A DNA stretch of 34,975 nt from JBGPYB01 sp041493035 (GCA_041493035.1 JBGPYB010000032.1:1-34975), one strand, 5' to 3'; positions 22,557 through 30,626 are shown, numbered from the stretch's first letter. The notes: generated by a model from the letters alone, not told the origin. Numbers and translations are program-made.

Positions 22557-23060
22557 TTACTTTGAGTTCGATGATTGCGAGCGGGCGTGGCCGGCTCGGA
22601 TGGCATCCAGCAAGCGGATCAGTTTGAGGGCCTCGCCGCGCTTCAGGCCTCCCAGGGCGGCGCTGTCGCCGCGCTCGACGACCGCGTCGAGCCTGGCCAG
22701 GAGCGACAAACCCCGCGGCGTGATGTATCCGAGCACCTGCCGCCGGTCCCGCGGGCACCTTACCCGGCGTACGAGGCCCTTGGCCTCCAGGCGGTCCATG
22801 AGGCGCGTGATGCCCGGAGCCTGCTCGATCATCCGGTCGGCGACGTCCAGGGTGGGCAGGCCGGACGCGCCCGCCCCGCGGAGGATTCGCAGGACGTTGA
22901 ACTGCTGGATGGTGATGTCGTGGGGCTCCACGAGGCTTGAAAGGTGGCGACGCAGGACGTCGGCCGTGCGCAGGACGCCCAGAACCCCCTCTTGCTCGGG
23001 GGTCGCGAAGGGCCTTGTCTGCCGTATCTCGCGCTGGATCGCGCTCCGCCTCTGTCCCAC
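22557..23060 (-). CDS. MarR family transcriptional regulator
   Basis: A 167-residue winged-helix regulator. The N-terminal helix region is followed by HDITIQQFNVLRILRGAG, a recognition region LPTLDVADRMIEQAPGITRLMDRLEAKGLVRRVRCPRDRRQVLGYITPRGLSLL, which is the classic MarR helix-turn-helix plus wing with the D-x-R-R motif. The C-terminal helix mediates dimerisation. The start GTG 23060 lies 6 nt after a TAATGT -10 box of a good promoter overlapping an inverted repeat, so leaderless transcription with autoregulation is likely. It is the first gene of the run with yceI, lpxA and an exported protein. The inducer is unknown; a lipid or phenolic ligand is plausible. Confidence 0.9.
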   Translation of the reverse strand: MGQRRSAIQREIRQTRPFATPEQEGVLGVLRTADVLRRHLSSLVEPHDITIQQFNVLRILRGAGASGLPTLDVADRMIEQAPGITRLMDRLEAKGLVRRVRCPRDRRQVLGYITPRGLSLLARLDAVVERGDSAALGGLKRGEALKLIRLLDAIRAGHARSQSSNSK

Positions 23061-23066
23061 GCAAAC

Positions 23067-23095
23067 ACATTACAGAGCAATCATTGACTGGTCAA
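23067..23095 (-). promoter_or_regulatory. Promoter and MarR-type operator of the marR-yceI-lpxA run
   Basis: Read on the minus strand: -35 TTGACC (23090-23095), a 17-nt spacer, -10 TAATGT (23067-23072), then 6 nt to GTG 23060. The -35 is covered by a perfect inverted repeat TTGAC-tg-GTCAA (23084-23095), a typical size for a MarR dimer half-site pair, so binding would block RNA polymerase. This is one of the clearest promoters in the window. Confidence 0.6.
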
Positions 23096-23142
23096 GTAAA
23101 AGTGTGCGAAACGCCGAGAGATTGGGTGCTTTGGCCGGTTGG

Positions 23143-24237
23143 CTATGTGACCCGACCGCGGGCGAGGACGGGGATCTCGGCCTCGAGGCGCCCCTGGCGG
23201 AGGCCCAGGAGGCGATCGTGGAGGTTGGCGACGACGCAGGCGTGGTTCGGCAGGATGACGATCCGCTCTCCCACGCGGAAGGACTCGCCTTCCTCGACGT
23301 CGATGACGCCGTGCTCCTCGCTCAGCCGCTGGATGCGGCTCCGGCGGCCGAGGATGATCCCGTGGCCTCCCGCCCGGGGCCGCAACGGGTCGCTCGAGAG
23401 GGTCTTGCTCCCGGCATCGACGACGGCGCGGCGAGGGTCGGGAACGCTGACGACCGTCGCGAGGATCGTCAAGGCGCAGTCTTCGACCGCGCAGGTGCCG
23501 AGGGCGACCTGGGACGCGTCGTGGAAGACGTAGTTCCCGGGTCGGCACTCGGTGAGGCCGGGCGTCGACATCACGTGAGGGGCCGTGGGCGTCGAGCCGG
23601 CGGAAACCTCTTCGATGGGGAGCCCCGCGGCGCGCAGCGCCTCGGCGGTCTCGACCAGGGTCCGCCCCTCGCTCGCCGCCACGCTCGCGACGCCGTCGAC
23701 CGACTCGGCGGCGTACGAGTGCCCCGCGTGGGTGAAGACGCCGCGAAGGCGGAGACCGGGGAGGTCGGCGATGCCTTTGGCGACCGGAAGCGCGCGCTCG
23801 GGCGGAACGCCGACGCGGTGAAAGCCGACGTCGATCTTCAGCACGACGTCCAGGCGCCGCGCGGCGGCCGCGAAGACCGAGGCCAGGGTCGAGGCACCAA
23901 GGACGCTGTCGACACCCACCGCCAGGCGGCAACGATCCGACAGCGCCAGAAGCCGGCGCCCTTTGTCTTCGCCTACGACCGGGTATGCCACGAACAGGTC
24001 GTCGAAGCCGGCGTCGGCGAAGGCTTCGGCCTCAGCCGTCTTCGCCACCGAGAGCCCGACGGCGCCGGCTTCCAACTGTCGTCGTGCGATCAGGGCGGTC
24101 TTGTGTGTCTTGGCGTGAGGGCGGAGCCGGATGCCACGCGCGCGTGCACGCTCGGCCATGCGGGACACGTTTCGCTCCACCACGTCCAGGTCCACGAGCA
24201 CCGCCGGAGTCTCCAGATCCTCGAGGAATCGCGCCAT
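23143..24237 (-). CDS. D-threonine aldolase/D-serine dehydratase-like PLP enzyme
   Basis: A 364-residue fold-type III PLP enzyme with an alanine-racemase-like barrel. The start DLETPAVLVDLDVVERNV and RPHAKTHKTALIARRQLEAGAVGLSVAKTAEAEAFADAGFDD are characteristic; the Lys in HAKTHK carries PLP. KIDVGFHRVGV and SAGSTPTAPHV follow. The C-terminal PNHACVVANLHD contains the His-x-Cys zinc/metal pair found in D-serine dehydratase and D-threonine aldolase. It therefore breaks down D-3-hydroxy amino acids, in the cytoplasm; which one cannot be decided. ATG 24237 is the start of the conserved region; the same frame stays open further upstream across the divergent ROK gene, which is an antisense artefact. 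It lies next to sugar-catabolism genes. Confidence 0.9.
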   Translation of the reverse strand: MARFLEDLETPAVLVDLDVVERNVSRMAERARARGIRLRPHAKTHKTALIARRQLEAGAVGLSVAKTAEAEAFADAGFDDLFVAYPVVGEDKGRRLLALSDRCRLAVGVDSVLGASTLASVFAAAARRLDVVLKIDVGFHRVGVPPERALPVAKGIADLPGLRLRGVFTHAGHSYAAESVDGVASVAASEGRTLVETAEALRAAGLPIEEVSAGSTPTAPHVMSTPGLTECRPGNYVFHDASQVALGTCAVEDCALTILATVVSVPDPRRAVVDAGSKTLSSDPLRPRAGGHGIILGRRSRIQRLSEEHGVIDVEEGESFRVGERIVILPNHACVVANLHDRLLGLRQGRLEAEIPVLARGRVT

Positions 24238-24365
24238 GGCGGAAGTAGATCCCAGGCCCTCAGCCCACGCAAGGAGGCCTCCGCCGCACGCTCCAGGAGC
24301 GGGTTCCGGGGGATAGTCGCTTCTAGGCGGCAGACAAGGACGTGGCTCTCCCGTGCGAGGACCGC

Positions 24366-24395
24366 TTGACCCGAGACTCGCGGGGAGCGTAGTGT
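24366..24395 (+). promoter_or_regulatory. Promoter of the ROK kinase gene
   Basis: TTGACC (24366-24371), an 18-nt spacer and TAGTGT (24390-24395), 13 nt before ATG 24409, so the mRNA leader would be about 6 nt. The layout is a good sigma70-type match. Confidence 0.5.
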
Positions 24396-24408
24396 ACGCG
24401 CCCGAGCC

Positions 24409-25269
24409 ATGAACGGATCTTTCTATGTCGGTGTGGATCTCGGGGGGACGCAGCTTCGGATGGCCGCGGTCACTTCCGAAGGGTGCCTCGTCTCCGATCT
24501 CCTTTCCATCCCCACAGGGATCGAGTTCGGACCGGCCGATCTCGAGGGCCACCTCGCGAACCTTGCGGGCGAGGTCCGGTCGGTCGTGGGGGACGCGGTC
24601 ACAGCCTTGGGCTTCGGCACCGCGGGCGTCATCCATCCGGGGCCGCTCACGCAGTCCGACAATCTCCCCCGGCTGAACGGGGTGGACCTCGATCTGCTCG
24701 TCAGGCGCGTATTCGGCTGCACGGTGCGGATCGAGAACGACGCTCGCTGCTTCGCCCTGGCCGAGGCTCGCTTCGGCGCTGGTCGCGGCGCCAAGAGCCT
24801 CTGCGGGATCACCCTCGGGACCGGCGTGGGATGCGGCATCGTGATCGAGGGGCGGCTCCATCGCGGATCGACCTCGGAAGCGGGGGAGGTCTGGCGGATC
24901 CCCTTGCGAGGTGCTCCCCTCGAGCGGGCGCTGTCGGGGGCGGGTGTTGTTGAGGTCTACCGGGTGGTGGGTGGAGATGGTCTGGATGGGATCGACGCGG
25001 CCGGCGTGGCCGACCGGGCACGCGGAGGGGAGTCCGCGGCTCGTGCGGCCTGGACCTCCTTCGGCGAGGATCTGGCGTTCCTGTGCGAGTGCGCCGTGAG
25101 CCTCATCGATCCGGAACGAATCGTTCTCGGAGGTTCGATCGCGGAGTCCAGGGACCTGTTCGAGCCCGCGCTCCGTGAGCGACTGCAGGATCGCGCCGCG
25201 CGTCTCGCCTGGGCCGAGCTCGGCCCCGCGGCCGGCGTCATCGGTGCCGCCGCGCTGAACATTCCCTAG
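24409..25269 (+). CDS. ROK family sugar kinase
   Basis: A 286-residue kinase: FYVGVDLGGTQLRMA (phosphate 1 loop), GFGTAGVI, NLPRLNGVDL, the catalytic-region ENDARCFALAEARFGAGRG, and GITLGTGVGCGIVIEG (phosphate 2). ROK enzymes phosphorylate glucose, N-acetylglucosamine, N-acetylmannosamine or fructose. The zinc-binding CxCGxxGC motif of typical ROK proteins is absent: after STSEAGEVWR the chain goes straight to a shortened PLRGAPLERALSG segment. Zinc-less ROK members exist, so activity is still plausible. Length is slightly short (usual 290-320). The next gene is an MFS permease 56 bp on, with its own -10 box. Which sugar is phosphorylated is not known; the nearby deacetylase and permease suggest an amino sugar or acid sugar. 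Confidence 0.85.
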   Translation: MNGSFYVGVDLGGTQLRMAAVTSEGCLVSDLLSIPTGIEFGPADLEGHLANLAGEVRSVVGDAVTALGFGTAGVIHPGPLTQSDNLPRLNGVDLDLLVRRVFGCTVRIENDARCFALAEARFGAGRGAKSLCGITLGTGVGCGIVIEGRLHRGSTSEAGEVWRIPLRGAPLERALSGAGVVEVYRVVGGDGLDGIDAAGVADRARGGESAARAAWTSFGEDLAFLCECAVSLIDPERIVLGGSIAESRDLFEPALRERLQDRAARLAWAELGPAAGVIGAAALNIP

Positions 25270-25310
25270 TTTCGATCAAGGACCGGTGTCGCCGCGCGGC
25301 TTCGAGGCAT

Positions 25311-25316
25311 TACAAT
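25311..25316 (+). promoter_or_regulatory. -10 box of the MFS permease gene
   Basis: TACAAT ends 8 nt before TTG 25325 and so marks a near-leaderless start. It would lie inside the coding region if translation began at the GTG 25286, which argues for TTG 25325. GCATTACAATC also occurs at 16261-16271. Confidence 0.45.
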
Positions 25317-25324
25317 CAGGCGCT

Positions 25325-26638
25325 TTGGACCCGCTCGAGCCCGCTCCCACCCATGCGCGGCACTGGGTCGTCGTCTTCGCCATATCCCTCGCTCTCATCT
25401 CCTACACCGACCGGGTGGTCATCGCCCAGGCGGCGAGTAACATCCAGGCCGACCTCGCCTTGAGCCGGGTCCAGATGGGCTGGGTGTTCTTCGTGTTCTC
25501 GTGGGCCTACACCCTCTTCGAGGTGCCGGGCGGCTGGATGGGCGACCGGTGGGGCGCCAAGGCCGTCCTCCTGCGGGTGGTGACGCTGTGGTCCTTCTTC
25601 ACCGCGGCCACGGGCTCGGCGTGGAACTACGTCTCGCTGCTCGTCTGCCGCTTCCTCTTCGGCGTGGGCGAGGCGGGCTGCTTCCCCAACCTCGCCAAGG
25701 CCTTCACGCATTGGCTCCCGAGCGCGGAACGAATACGGGCCCAGAGCCTCATGTGGTTCGCGGCTCGTTGGGGAGGGGCCATCACCCCCTTCCTCGTGGC
25801 CCTCATGCTTCGGTACGTCTCGTGGCGGCGCACGTTCGAGATGTTCGGTGTTCTCGGTCTCGTCTGGGGGGCCCTCTTCTTCTGGTGGTTCCGCGATCAT
25901 CCCCGCAACCATCCCGCGGTCAACCGGGCGGAGTTGGCCCTCATGCCGCGGCTGAGCGCAGAGAACGAGTCTCGGGAGGCGACGCCGTGGCGGGTCATCC
26001 TCGGCAACCGATCCGTCCTCCTGTTGTGGCTGCAATACTTCCTGCTGAGCTACGGATGGTGGTTCTACATCCAATGGCTGCCCACGTATCTGAGGGAGGC
26101 CCGCGGCTTCGCACTGGAGAAGGACCAGCTCATGGGCGCGGTGCTCGCGGGGTTGCCGCTGTTTCTGGGGGGTATCGGCTGTTGGGCGAGCGGCCACGTC
26201 GAGCCCTGGCTCGCCCGGCGCCTCGGGATCGGCCGGGGGCGGAGGGCCATGGGGTTCTGCGGCCTGGGCGCGGCGGGCACGCTGCTGCTGGTCTCCGTCC
26301 AGCTTCGCGACCCGGTGCTCGCCATGGTCGCCATGGGCTTCGCCAGCTTTGCCAACGACCTCACGGTCCCTGTCTCCTGGGGCATCTGCATGGACCTGGG
26401 AGGCCCACACACGGGAACCATCTCCGGCGGCATGAACACGGGGGGCGCCGGGGGGGGCGCGGTGGCGGGCCCGATGGTGGCCTACCTGCTCCAGGCCTCG
26501 GGCGACGACTGGAACCTGCCGCTCTACGTGGCCGCTGCGGCGTACTTCGCGGCCATGATCTGCTGGCTCGGGATCGATCCCGCGACGCCGATCATGGGTC
26601 GGGCCGCGGCCGCACCCGCGACAGAAGAAGCGTCCTAG
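25325..26638 (+). CDS. MFS transporter, anion:cation symporter (hexuronate/sugar-acid) type
   Basis: A 437-residue membrane protein of 12 predicted helices. The N-terminal HWVVVFAISLALISYTDRVVIAQAASNIQADLALSRVQMGWVFFVFSWAYTLFEVPGGWMGDRWGAK and CRFLFGVGEAGCFPNLAKAFTHWLP are hallmarks of the ACS family (glucarate, hexuronate, phthalate permeases); the GDRWGAK loop is the MFS motif A. The late SGGMNTGGAGGGAVAGPMVAYLL is family-typical. It imports organic anions with protons. TTG 25325 is chosen from the -10 box 8 nt upstream; GTG 25286 would add 13 residues. It lies between the ROK kinase and an oppositely oriented deacetylase, suggesting one sugar pathway; the actual substrate is inference. Confidence 0.9.
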   Translation: MDPLEPAPTHARHWVVVFAISLALISYTDRVVIAQAASNIQADLALSRVQMGWVFFVFSWAYTLFEVPGGWMGDRWGAKAVLLRVVTLWSFFTAATGSAWNYVSLLVCRFLFGVGEAGCFPNLAKAFTHWLPSAERIRAQSLMWFAARWGGAITPFLVALMLRYVSWRRTFEMFGVLGLVWGALFFWWFRDHPRNHPAVNRAELALMPRLSAENESREATPWRVILGNRSVLLLWLQYFLLSYGWWFYIQWLPTYLREARGFALEKDQLMGAVLAGLPLFLGGIGCWASGHVEPWLARRLGIGRGRRAMGFCGLGAAGTLLLVSVQLRDPVLAMVAMGFASFANDLTVPVSWGICMDLGGPHTGTISGGMNTGGAGGGAVAGPMVAYLLQASGDDWNLPLYVAAAAYFAAMICWLGIDPATPIMGRAAAAPATEEAS

Positions 26639-26694
26639 CGCGCCCTGGGGAGGTTCATGGATCGCGACCCCATCACGGCCTGGGCCGGTGGTGG

Positions 26695-27657
26695 CTATTT
26701 CAGAGACGGCACCCCAGTCTTCTGGCCGTCCCCTTTGGCGAGCTGCTGCCAGGTCACGAGGATGAACCCTTGGTCGCGCAGGAAGCGCTGGAACTCCGGG
26801 CTGCTCACCATGTCCAGATCGGCCTGACGCCACGCGGCGCCCCAGTCGGGATGATCGCCAGTCGCCCCCTGCATCTCGTCTCCGGTATGAGCCAGATGCA
26901 CGATCAGCTCATAGACGCCCGGGCGAAGCGGCGCCAGGATCTTCTCGTATGCCGCGCGCCACTGGCCGAGCGGCGCCGCCATCTCGAGACCCAGAACGCT
27001 GTCGACCAAGGCCTCCGGTCCTGGCGGAGGAGTTCCCTTGGGGAGATCCAGGTCTCTCGCGAGGAGCGCCGGGACCCCGTACTCGCGGCTCAAGCGGCGG
27101 TAGACCTCGATGAGCGGCGCCGCCTGGAAAATCGTGCCCATGTGGCTGTCGAGATGGCTGAGCCTCACGCCGGCGCGCCGCGCCATTTCGATCTGCGCGC
27201 GCAGCTCGCGCTCGACCTCATCGGTCTTGGCCTTCGCGACGACTTCGGGGGAGTCCAGCGGCAGATATCCTGAGACGTCGAGGAGGCTAGGCACGGCGGA
27301 GCGTCCCGCCACGGGGCCCCAGCGGAAGGTGGTCCATTCGCTGTTCAGAGCGAGATGGATCCCGAGGTCGGCGCCCGGATGGGCCTCCGCGAACCGCGCC
27401 ACCTCGGGGAACCAGGGGCAGGGGACGAGGATGCTCGCGGACGTGATCCAGCCCTTCTCCAGGGCCTCGAAGGTCGCGGTATTGACGGAGTGCGACATCC
27501 CGAGATCGTCGGCGTGGAGCACCAGGAGACGTGCCGTGGCCGGATGGCCGAGCCGCTCCTGGACCGTGTCCGAAGCGACGACAACTCGCTCCGGCGATGC
27601 CAGCGCGGACAAGAGCGCTACGACAGCGACAGGGGTCCCCAACGCTGATCGTCCCAT
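26695..27657 (-). CDS. YdjC/ChbG-family carbohydrate deacetylase, exported
   Basis: A 320-residue protein of the YdjC/ChbG polysaccharide deacetylase family. The metal/catalytic motifs are present: HADDLGMSHSVN (H49, D51), LGIHLALNSEW (H101) and SHLDSHMG (H168, D170, H172). ChbG removes acetyl groups from chitobiose-type sugars; family members are normally cytoplasmic. This one has a signal peptide (GTPVAVVALLSALASPERVVVASD), so it should act in the periplasm. ATG 27657 was chosen because GGAGG lies 5 nt upstream; ATG 27675 would begin inside the ROK stop. It starts 14 bp after the ROK repressor stop, so the two form an operon. The family call is firm and the substrate is inference. Confidence 0.88.
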   Translation of the reverse strand: MGRSALGTPVAVVALLSALASPERVVVASDTVQERLGHPATARLLVLHADDLGMSHSVNTATFEALEKGWITSASILVPCPWFPEVARFAEAHPGADLGIHLALNSEWTTFRWGPVAGRSAVPSLLDVSGYLPLDSPEVVAKAKTDEVERELRAQIEMARRAGVRLSHLDSHMGTIFQAAPLIEVYRRLSREYGVPALLARDLDLPKGTPPPGPEALVDSVLGLEMAAPLGQWRAAYEKILAPLRPGVYELIVHLAHTGDEMQGATGDHPDWGAAWRQADLDMVSSPEFQRFLRDQGFILVTWQQLAKGDGQKTGVPSLK

Positions 27658-27671
27658 CGTGACCTCCCAGA

Positions 27672-28907
27672 TCATCCGGCGCGCCGGCCGGCCGCGTCGA
27701 CGCTCGGCTCTCCCAGGCTGTCCCGGAGGCGCGCCCGCGCCTCCGTCGTCGCGACCAGGAGGCTTCCCCAGAGCGACGCTTCGCTGCCGAGCGCCGACAC
27801 CACGATCTCAGGGGGTGACGGCACGATCTTGGCCGTCACCTGCCTCACCTCCGAGACGAAGTCGCCTCCCTGATCGAAGATGGCACCTCCCAGCACGACG
27901 AGGGACGGGTCGATCACCAGCGTAAGGTTCGCCACCGCGATGCCGAGGAGGGCGGCGGTCTCGTCGATGGCCGAACGCGCCTTGCGGTCGCCGGCGAGGG
28001 CGGCCTCGAAGAGGGCGGCGACCCAGCCCTCCCGCAGCCCCCCACGCGCATCGGGCCAGCGCGCCGCGGCGCCTTTCAGGCCCGCCAGCGTCTCGAGGCA
28101 TCCGCGCGAGCCGTAGTCCTGGTTCAGGTGATCGATGCCCATGCACATGAGGCCGATCTCGCCGGCGAGGGAGTGGTGGCCCCGGTGCAGCTCGCCATCC
28201 ACCACGATTCCGGCTCCGATGCCGCTTCCCGCGTGGATGAAGGCGCACGTCTCGTGCCCCCGTGCCGCGCCGCGCCAGCGTTCCGCGAGAACCGCGAGGT
28301 TGACGTCGTTCTCGACGACGACGGGGGTCCCCAAGGCGCGGCCGAGGAGCGCGGAGACGGGGACGTTGGACCACCCCTTGAGGTTCGGCGCCAGCGCGAC
28401 GACGACACCGTGCTCTCGATCCACTGCCCCCGGAACGCCTGCGACTGCGGCCAGGAGCCGATCCCGGCGAATCCCTGCCTCGCGCAACATGCCTCGGGTC
28501 GCCGTCGCGAGGCGCTCGAGGAGCGGCTCGGGGCCGAGGCCGGCCGGCGTCGGAAGCACGCGATGGGCGAGGCGTTCCCCTCGCAGGTCCGCCACAGCCA
28601 CATGGGTGCGGGTCGCTCCCATGGAGATCCCGGCCACGAAGCCGTGGCGCGCGTTGAACTCCATGAACGCGGGTCGCCGGCCGCCGCGGGACGGTCCGGC
28701 CCCGAGGTCGCGCAGGAAGCCCCTCCGGAGAAGGGCCTGGGTGAGCGTTCCCACCGTAGGGGCGGAGAGAACTGTTGCCTTCATCACCTCGGCTCGAGTG
28801 AAGGGCTCGGTGCGGTCCATGGCCATGGCCAGGACTCGATCGGCGTTCAGATGCCGCAGATGGCGCGCGTTGCGCGCGTCCACCGCGCTCGGTGGTTTGG
28901 GCGTCAG
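27672..28907 (-). CDS. ROK family transcriptional repressor
   Basis: A 411-residue repressor (from the CTG; 403 from the GTG at 28883). The N-terminal winged helix (RNARHLRHLNADRVLAMAM...FTRAEVMKATVLSAPTVGTLTQALLRRGFL) is of the NagC/XylR type. The ROK sugar-binding region follows: GFVAGISMGATRTHVAV, VAGVPGAVD, VENDVNLAVLAERWRGA, HAGSGIGAGIVVDGELHRGHHSLAGEIG and SRGCLE. The zinc-ligand cluster CxCGxxGC is largely lost (QDYGSRGCLE retains one Cys). The start is probably CTG 28907, since AAGGAG lies 6 nt upstream, a TAG is two codons before it, and GTG 28883 has no ribosome site. A promoter/operator lies just upstream, suggesting autoregulation. It is co-transcribed with the deacetylase. It likely responds to a sugar handled by that enzyme or the kinase. 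Confidence 0.88.
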   Translation of the reverse strand: MTPKPPSAVDARNARHLRHLNADRVLAMAMDRTEPFTRAEVMKATVLSAPTVGTLTQALLRRGFLRDLGAGPSRGGRRPAFMEFNARHGFVAGISMGATRTHVAVADLRGERLAHRVLPTPAGLGPEPLLERLATATRGMLREAGIRRDRLLAAVAGVPGAVDREHGVVVALAPNLKGWSNVPVSALLGRALGTPVVVENDVNLAVLAERWRGAARGHETCAFIHAGSGIGAGIVVDGELHRGHHSLAGEIGLMCMGIDHLNQDYGSRGCLETLAGLKGAAARWPDARGGLREGWVAALFEAALAGDRKARSAIDETAALLGIAVANLTLVIDPSLVVLGGAIFDQGGDFVSEVRQVTAKIVPSPPEIVVSALGSEASLWGSLLVATTEARARLRDSLGEPSVDAAGRRAG

Positions 28908-28921
28908 CGCCTACTCCTTCG

Positions 28922-28965
28922 TTAACTTAGGCAGCGAGTTTACAAAAGAAGCCTTGGAGCGGCAA
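28922..28965 (-). promoter_or_regulatory. Promoter and ROK-type operator
   Basis: Minus strand: -35 TTGCCG (28960-28965), 17-nt spacer, -10 TAAACT (28937-28942). An imperfect inverted repeat TTAACT-N9-AGTTTA (28922-28942) covers the -10 and the start site, as expected for an autoregulatory ROK operator. It lies 15 nt above the CTG start's AAGGAG. Confidence 0.55.
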
Positions 28966-29014
28966 GGGGAAAGGAGGCCTCTCCAGGCTTCTCCAGGCGG
29001 CGCCACATTGCCGG

Positions 29015-30550
29015 CTACTGAGCCGGCTTCGACGTCCACACGGCGAGAGTGTCGGCGGAACCTTGGGCGCGGATGCCGTTGTCGGTCAGGATCTCGTCGG
29101 TCGCCGCGAGCATGTTCTTTCGCGGGAAGACGATGGCTTCGGCCGCACGGCCGGCGAACTCGAAGATCAGGAACTCGTCCCGGCTGTCCCGCAGGATCTC
29201 GACGAGATGACGGAGGTGCTTCACCGGCTTGCCGTTGACTTTGCCCACGACGTTTCCTGCCGGGTTCGAGTATCCCTTCGACAGCTTGTGCGGGAAGAAG
29301 GGCGATGAGACCACCACGAGCTCCTCTCCTTCGAACGCGGGGGGCTCGCCCCGCCGAGTCGCGAGCGGGCTGCCCGAGAAGCTCAGGGCGCCCAGGGGAT
29401 TGCTGTTGGCGCCACCGAGCCCTCCCAGGAACTGCGTCGTCGCTCCCGAGAAGACGAGGGACCCGAGGATGAAATAGGACGGATAGCTTCCCTGGAGATT
29501 CGGAATGAGCATTGGAAAGTTCGGACTCACGGGAAGCTGGACGCTCAGCTCCTTCCCGGCTCGCACGAGCGTCAGTGGGACCTTTCCGTCCTTTGCGATC
29601 CTCTGGACGAGGTACTGGAAGCGCACGCGGAGGTTCTCGCCGAGTTTGACCATCCCCTCGTCGTCGATGCGGGCGTCTCCGATCCGCGTGATGACGTCCC
29701 ATTGCTTCAGCGGGTACGCCGGGTCGCGGCCAAGCGGCCTCAGCACCACGATGCCCTCGACCTGCTTCTCAAGCTTGAGATAGGCCCTGAGCGCCGGGTT
29801 CTCGAGGGTCTGGAGCTCGTCGAAGAGCGCGGGTTTGCCCGTGTATCGACCGTCGGGGATGCTGCCGAGGAACAGCTCGATCTCTTCGCACGGAATGATG
29901 TACCCGATGTTCTGCGCGTTTCCGAGATGGCTGAAGGCGAGGCCGATCATGCGATCCGCGACCACCGCCGGCCCGCCGCTGTTGCCGGGGTTGATCGCGG
30001 CATCGATCTGGATGCGCAGGCCGTGAACGGGGAAGTTGTAGCCCGTGAACTCGATGCGGGAGACGATCCCCTTGGTGATCGAAAGGCTGGTCCCGCCCGT
30101 CGGATAGCCGTACGCCATGACCGCGTCCTTGATGTCCGGCAGCATGCTGGCGCGGGGCAACGGGGGATGCGATTCGAAGAAGGCCTCGTCGTCGAGCTTG
30201 AGGACGGCGAGATCGATCCCCGGGGCGATGGCCTCGACCGTGGCCGAGATCTTGTCGCCCGATTGGTTGGCCTGGACCTGAACCTGGCTGGCGTAGAGCA
30301 CGACGTGGGCGTTCGTCAGGATGCGCTTTCCCTCGATGACCACGCCGCTTCCAGTGGCTTCCTGGGGCGCCTGCTTGGTCCACGGCTTCAGGGGATCGGG
30401 GTAGCGCATCGTCGAGAAGACCTTGACGACCGAGTCTTCGACCTTCGCCGGCGTCTGGCCCGTAGAGGCCTGGGTGTCTGCCGCGCACACTCTGGAGACG
30501 GGCGATGCCGACAGCACAAGGCAGAGGCCTGCGAGAAGCGGGGTTCCCAT
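29015..30550 (-). CDS. Trypsin-like serine protease with PDZ-like domain, exported
   Basis: A 511-residue protease. A signal peptide (LLAGLCLVLSASPVSRVCA) precedes a trypsin-like domain with the full triad: H82 (LTNAHVV), D113 (GIDLAVLKL) and S191 (INPGNSGGPA), arranged as in the HtrA/DegP family. The following region has two degenerate PDZ-like segments (GIVVLRPLGRDPAYPLKQWDVITRIG and VVGKVNGKPVKHLRHLVEILR), as in plant-type Deg proteases. It probably degrades misfolded envelope proteins. ATG 30550 was chosen because the TAGAAT at 30621-30626 is a likely promoter, which would exclude ATG 30622. It is transcribed in the same direction as rlmN-like and gspB/gspA, with a separate promoter overlapping the rlmN stop. 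Confidence 0.9.
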   Translation of the reverse strand: MGTPLLAGLCLVLSASPVSRVCAADTQASTGQTPAKVEDSVVKVFSTMRYPDPLKPWTKQAPQEATGSGVVIEGKRILTNAHVVLYASQVQVQANQSGDKISATVEAIAPGIDLAVLKLDDEAFFESHPPLPRASMLPDIKDAVMAYGYPTGGTSLSITKGIVSRIEFTGYNFPVHGLRIQIDAAINPGNSGGPAVVADRMIGLAFSHLGNAQNIGYIIPCEEIELFLGSIPDGRYTGKPALFDELQTLENPALRAYLKLEKQVEGIVVLRPLGRDPAYPLKQWDVITRIGDARIDDEGMVKLGENLRVRFQYLVQRIAKDGKVPLTLVRAGKELSVQLPVSPNFPMLIPNLQGSYPSYFILGSLVFSGATTQFLGGLGGANSNPLGALSFSGSPLATRRGEPPAFEGEELVVVSSPFFPHKLSKGYSNPAGNVVGKVNGKPVKHLRHLVEILRDSRDEFLIFEFAGRAAEAIVFPRKNMLAATDEILTDNGIRAQGSADTLAVWTSKPAQ

Positions 30551-30620
30551 GTGTGTTCCCAAGAAAGCACTCCATCCGTAGGTCGCGAGGCGTCTCGCAT
30601 GCGGCGGCGCGACGTCCGTC

Positions 30621-30626
30621 ATTCTA
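30621..30626 (-). promoter_or_regulatory. -10 box of the protease gene
   Basis: TAGAAT (minus strand) overlaps the TAG stop codon of the upstream RlmN-like gene. The transcription start would be about 30614, leaving a leader of about 65 nt before ATG 30550. Confidence 0.4.

Noticed and set aside
23084..23095. Attachment site or transposon end at the TTGAC-tg-GTCAA repeat
   Set aside because: It lies exactly on the -35 of a MarR gene, with no adjacent mobile element, so an operator is the better explanation.
22198..24369. A very long plus-strand open frame across yceI, marR and the aldolase
   Set aside because: It is antisense to three clear genes, and its translation is low-complexity and shows no domain. 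Long antisense frames are expected in high-GC DNA.
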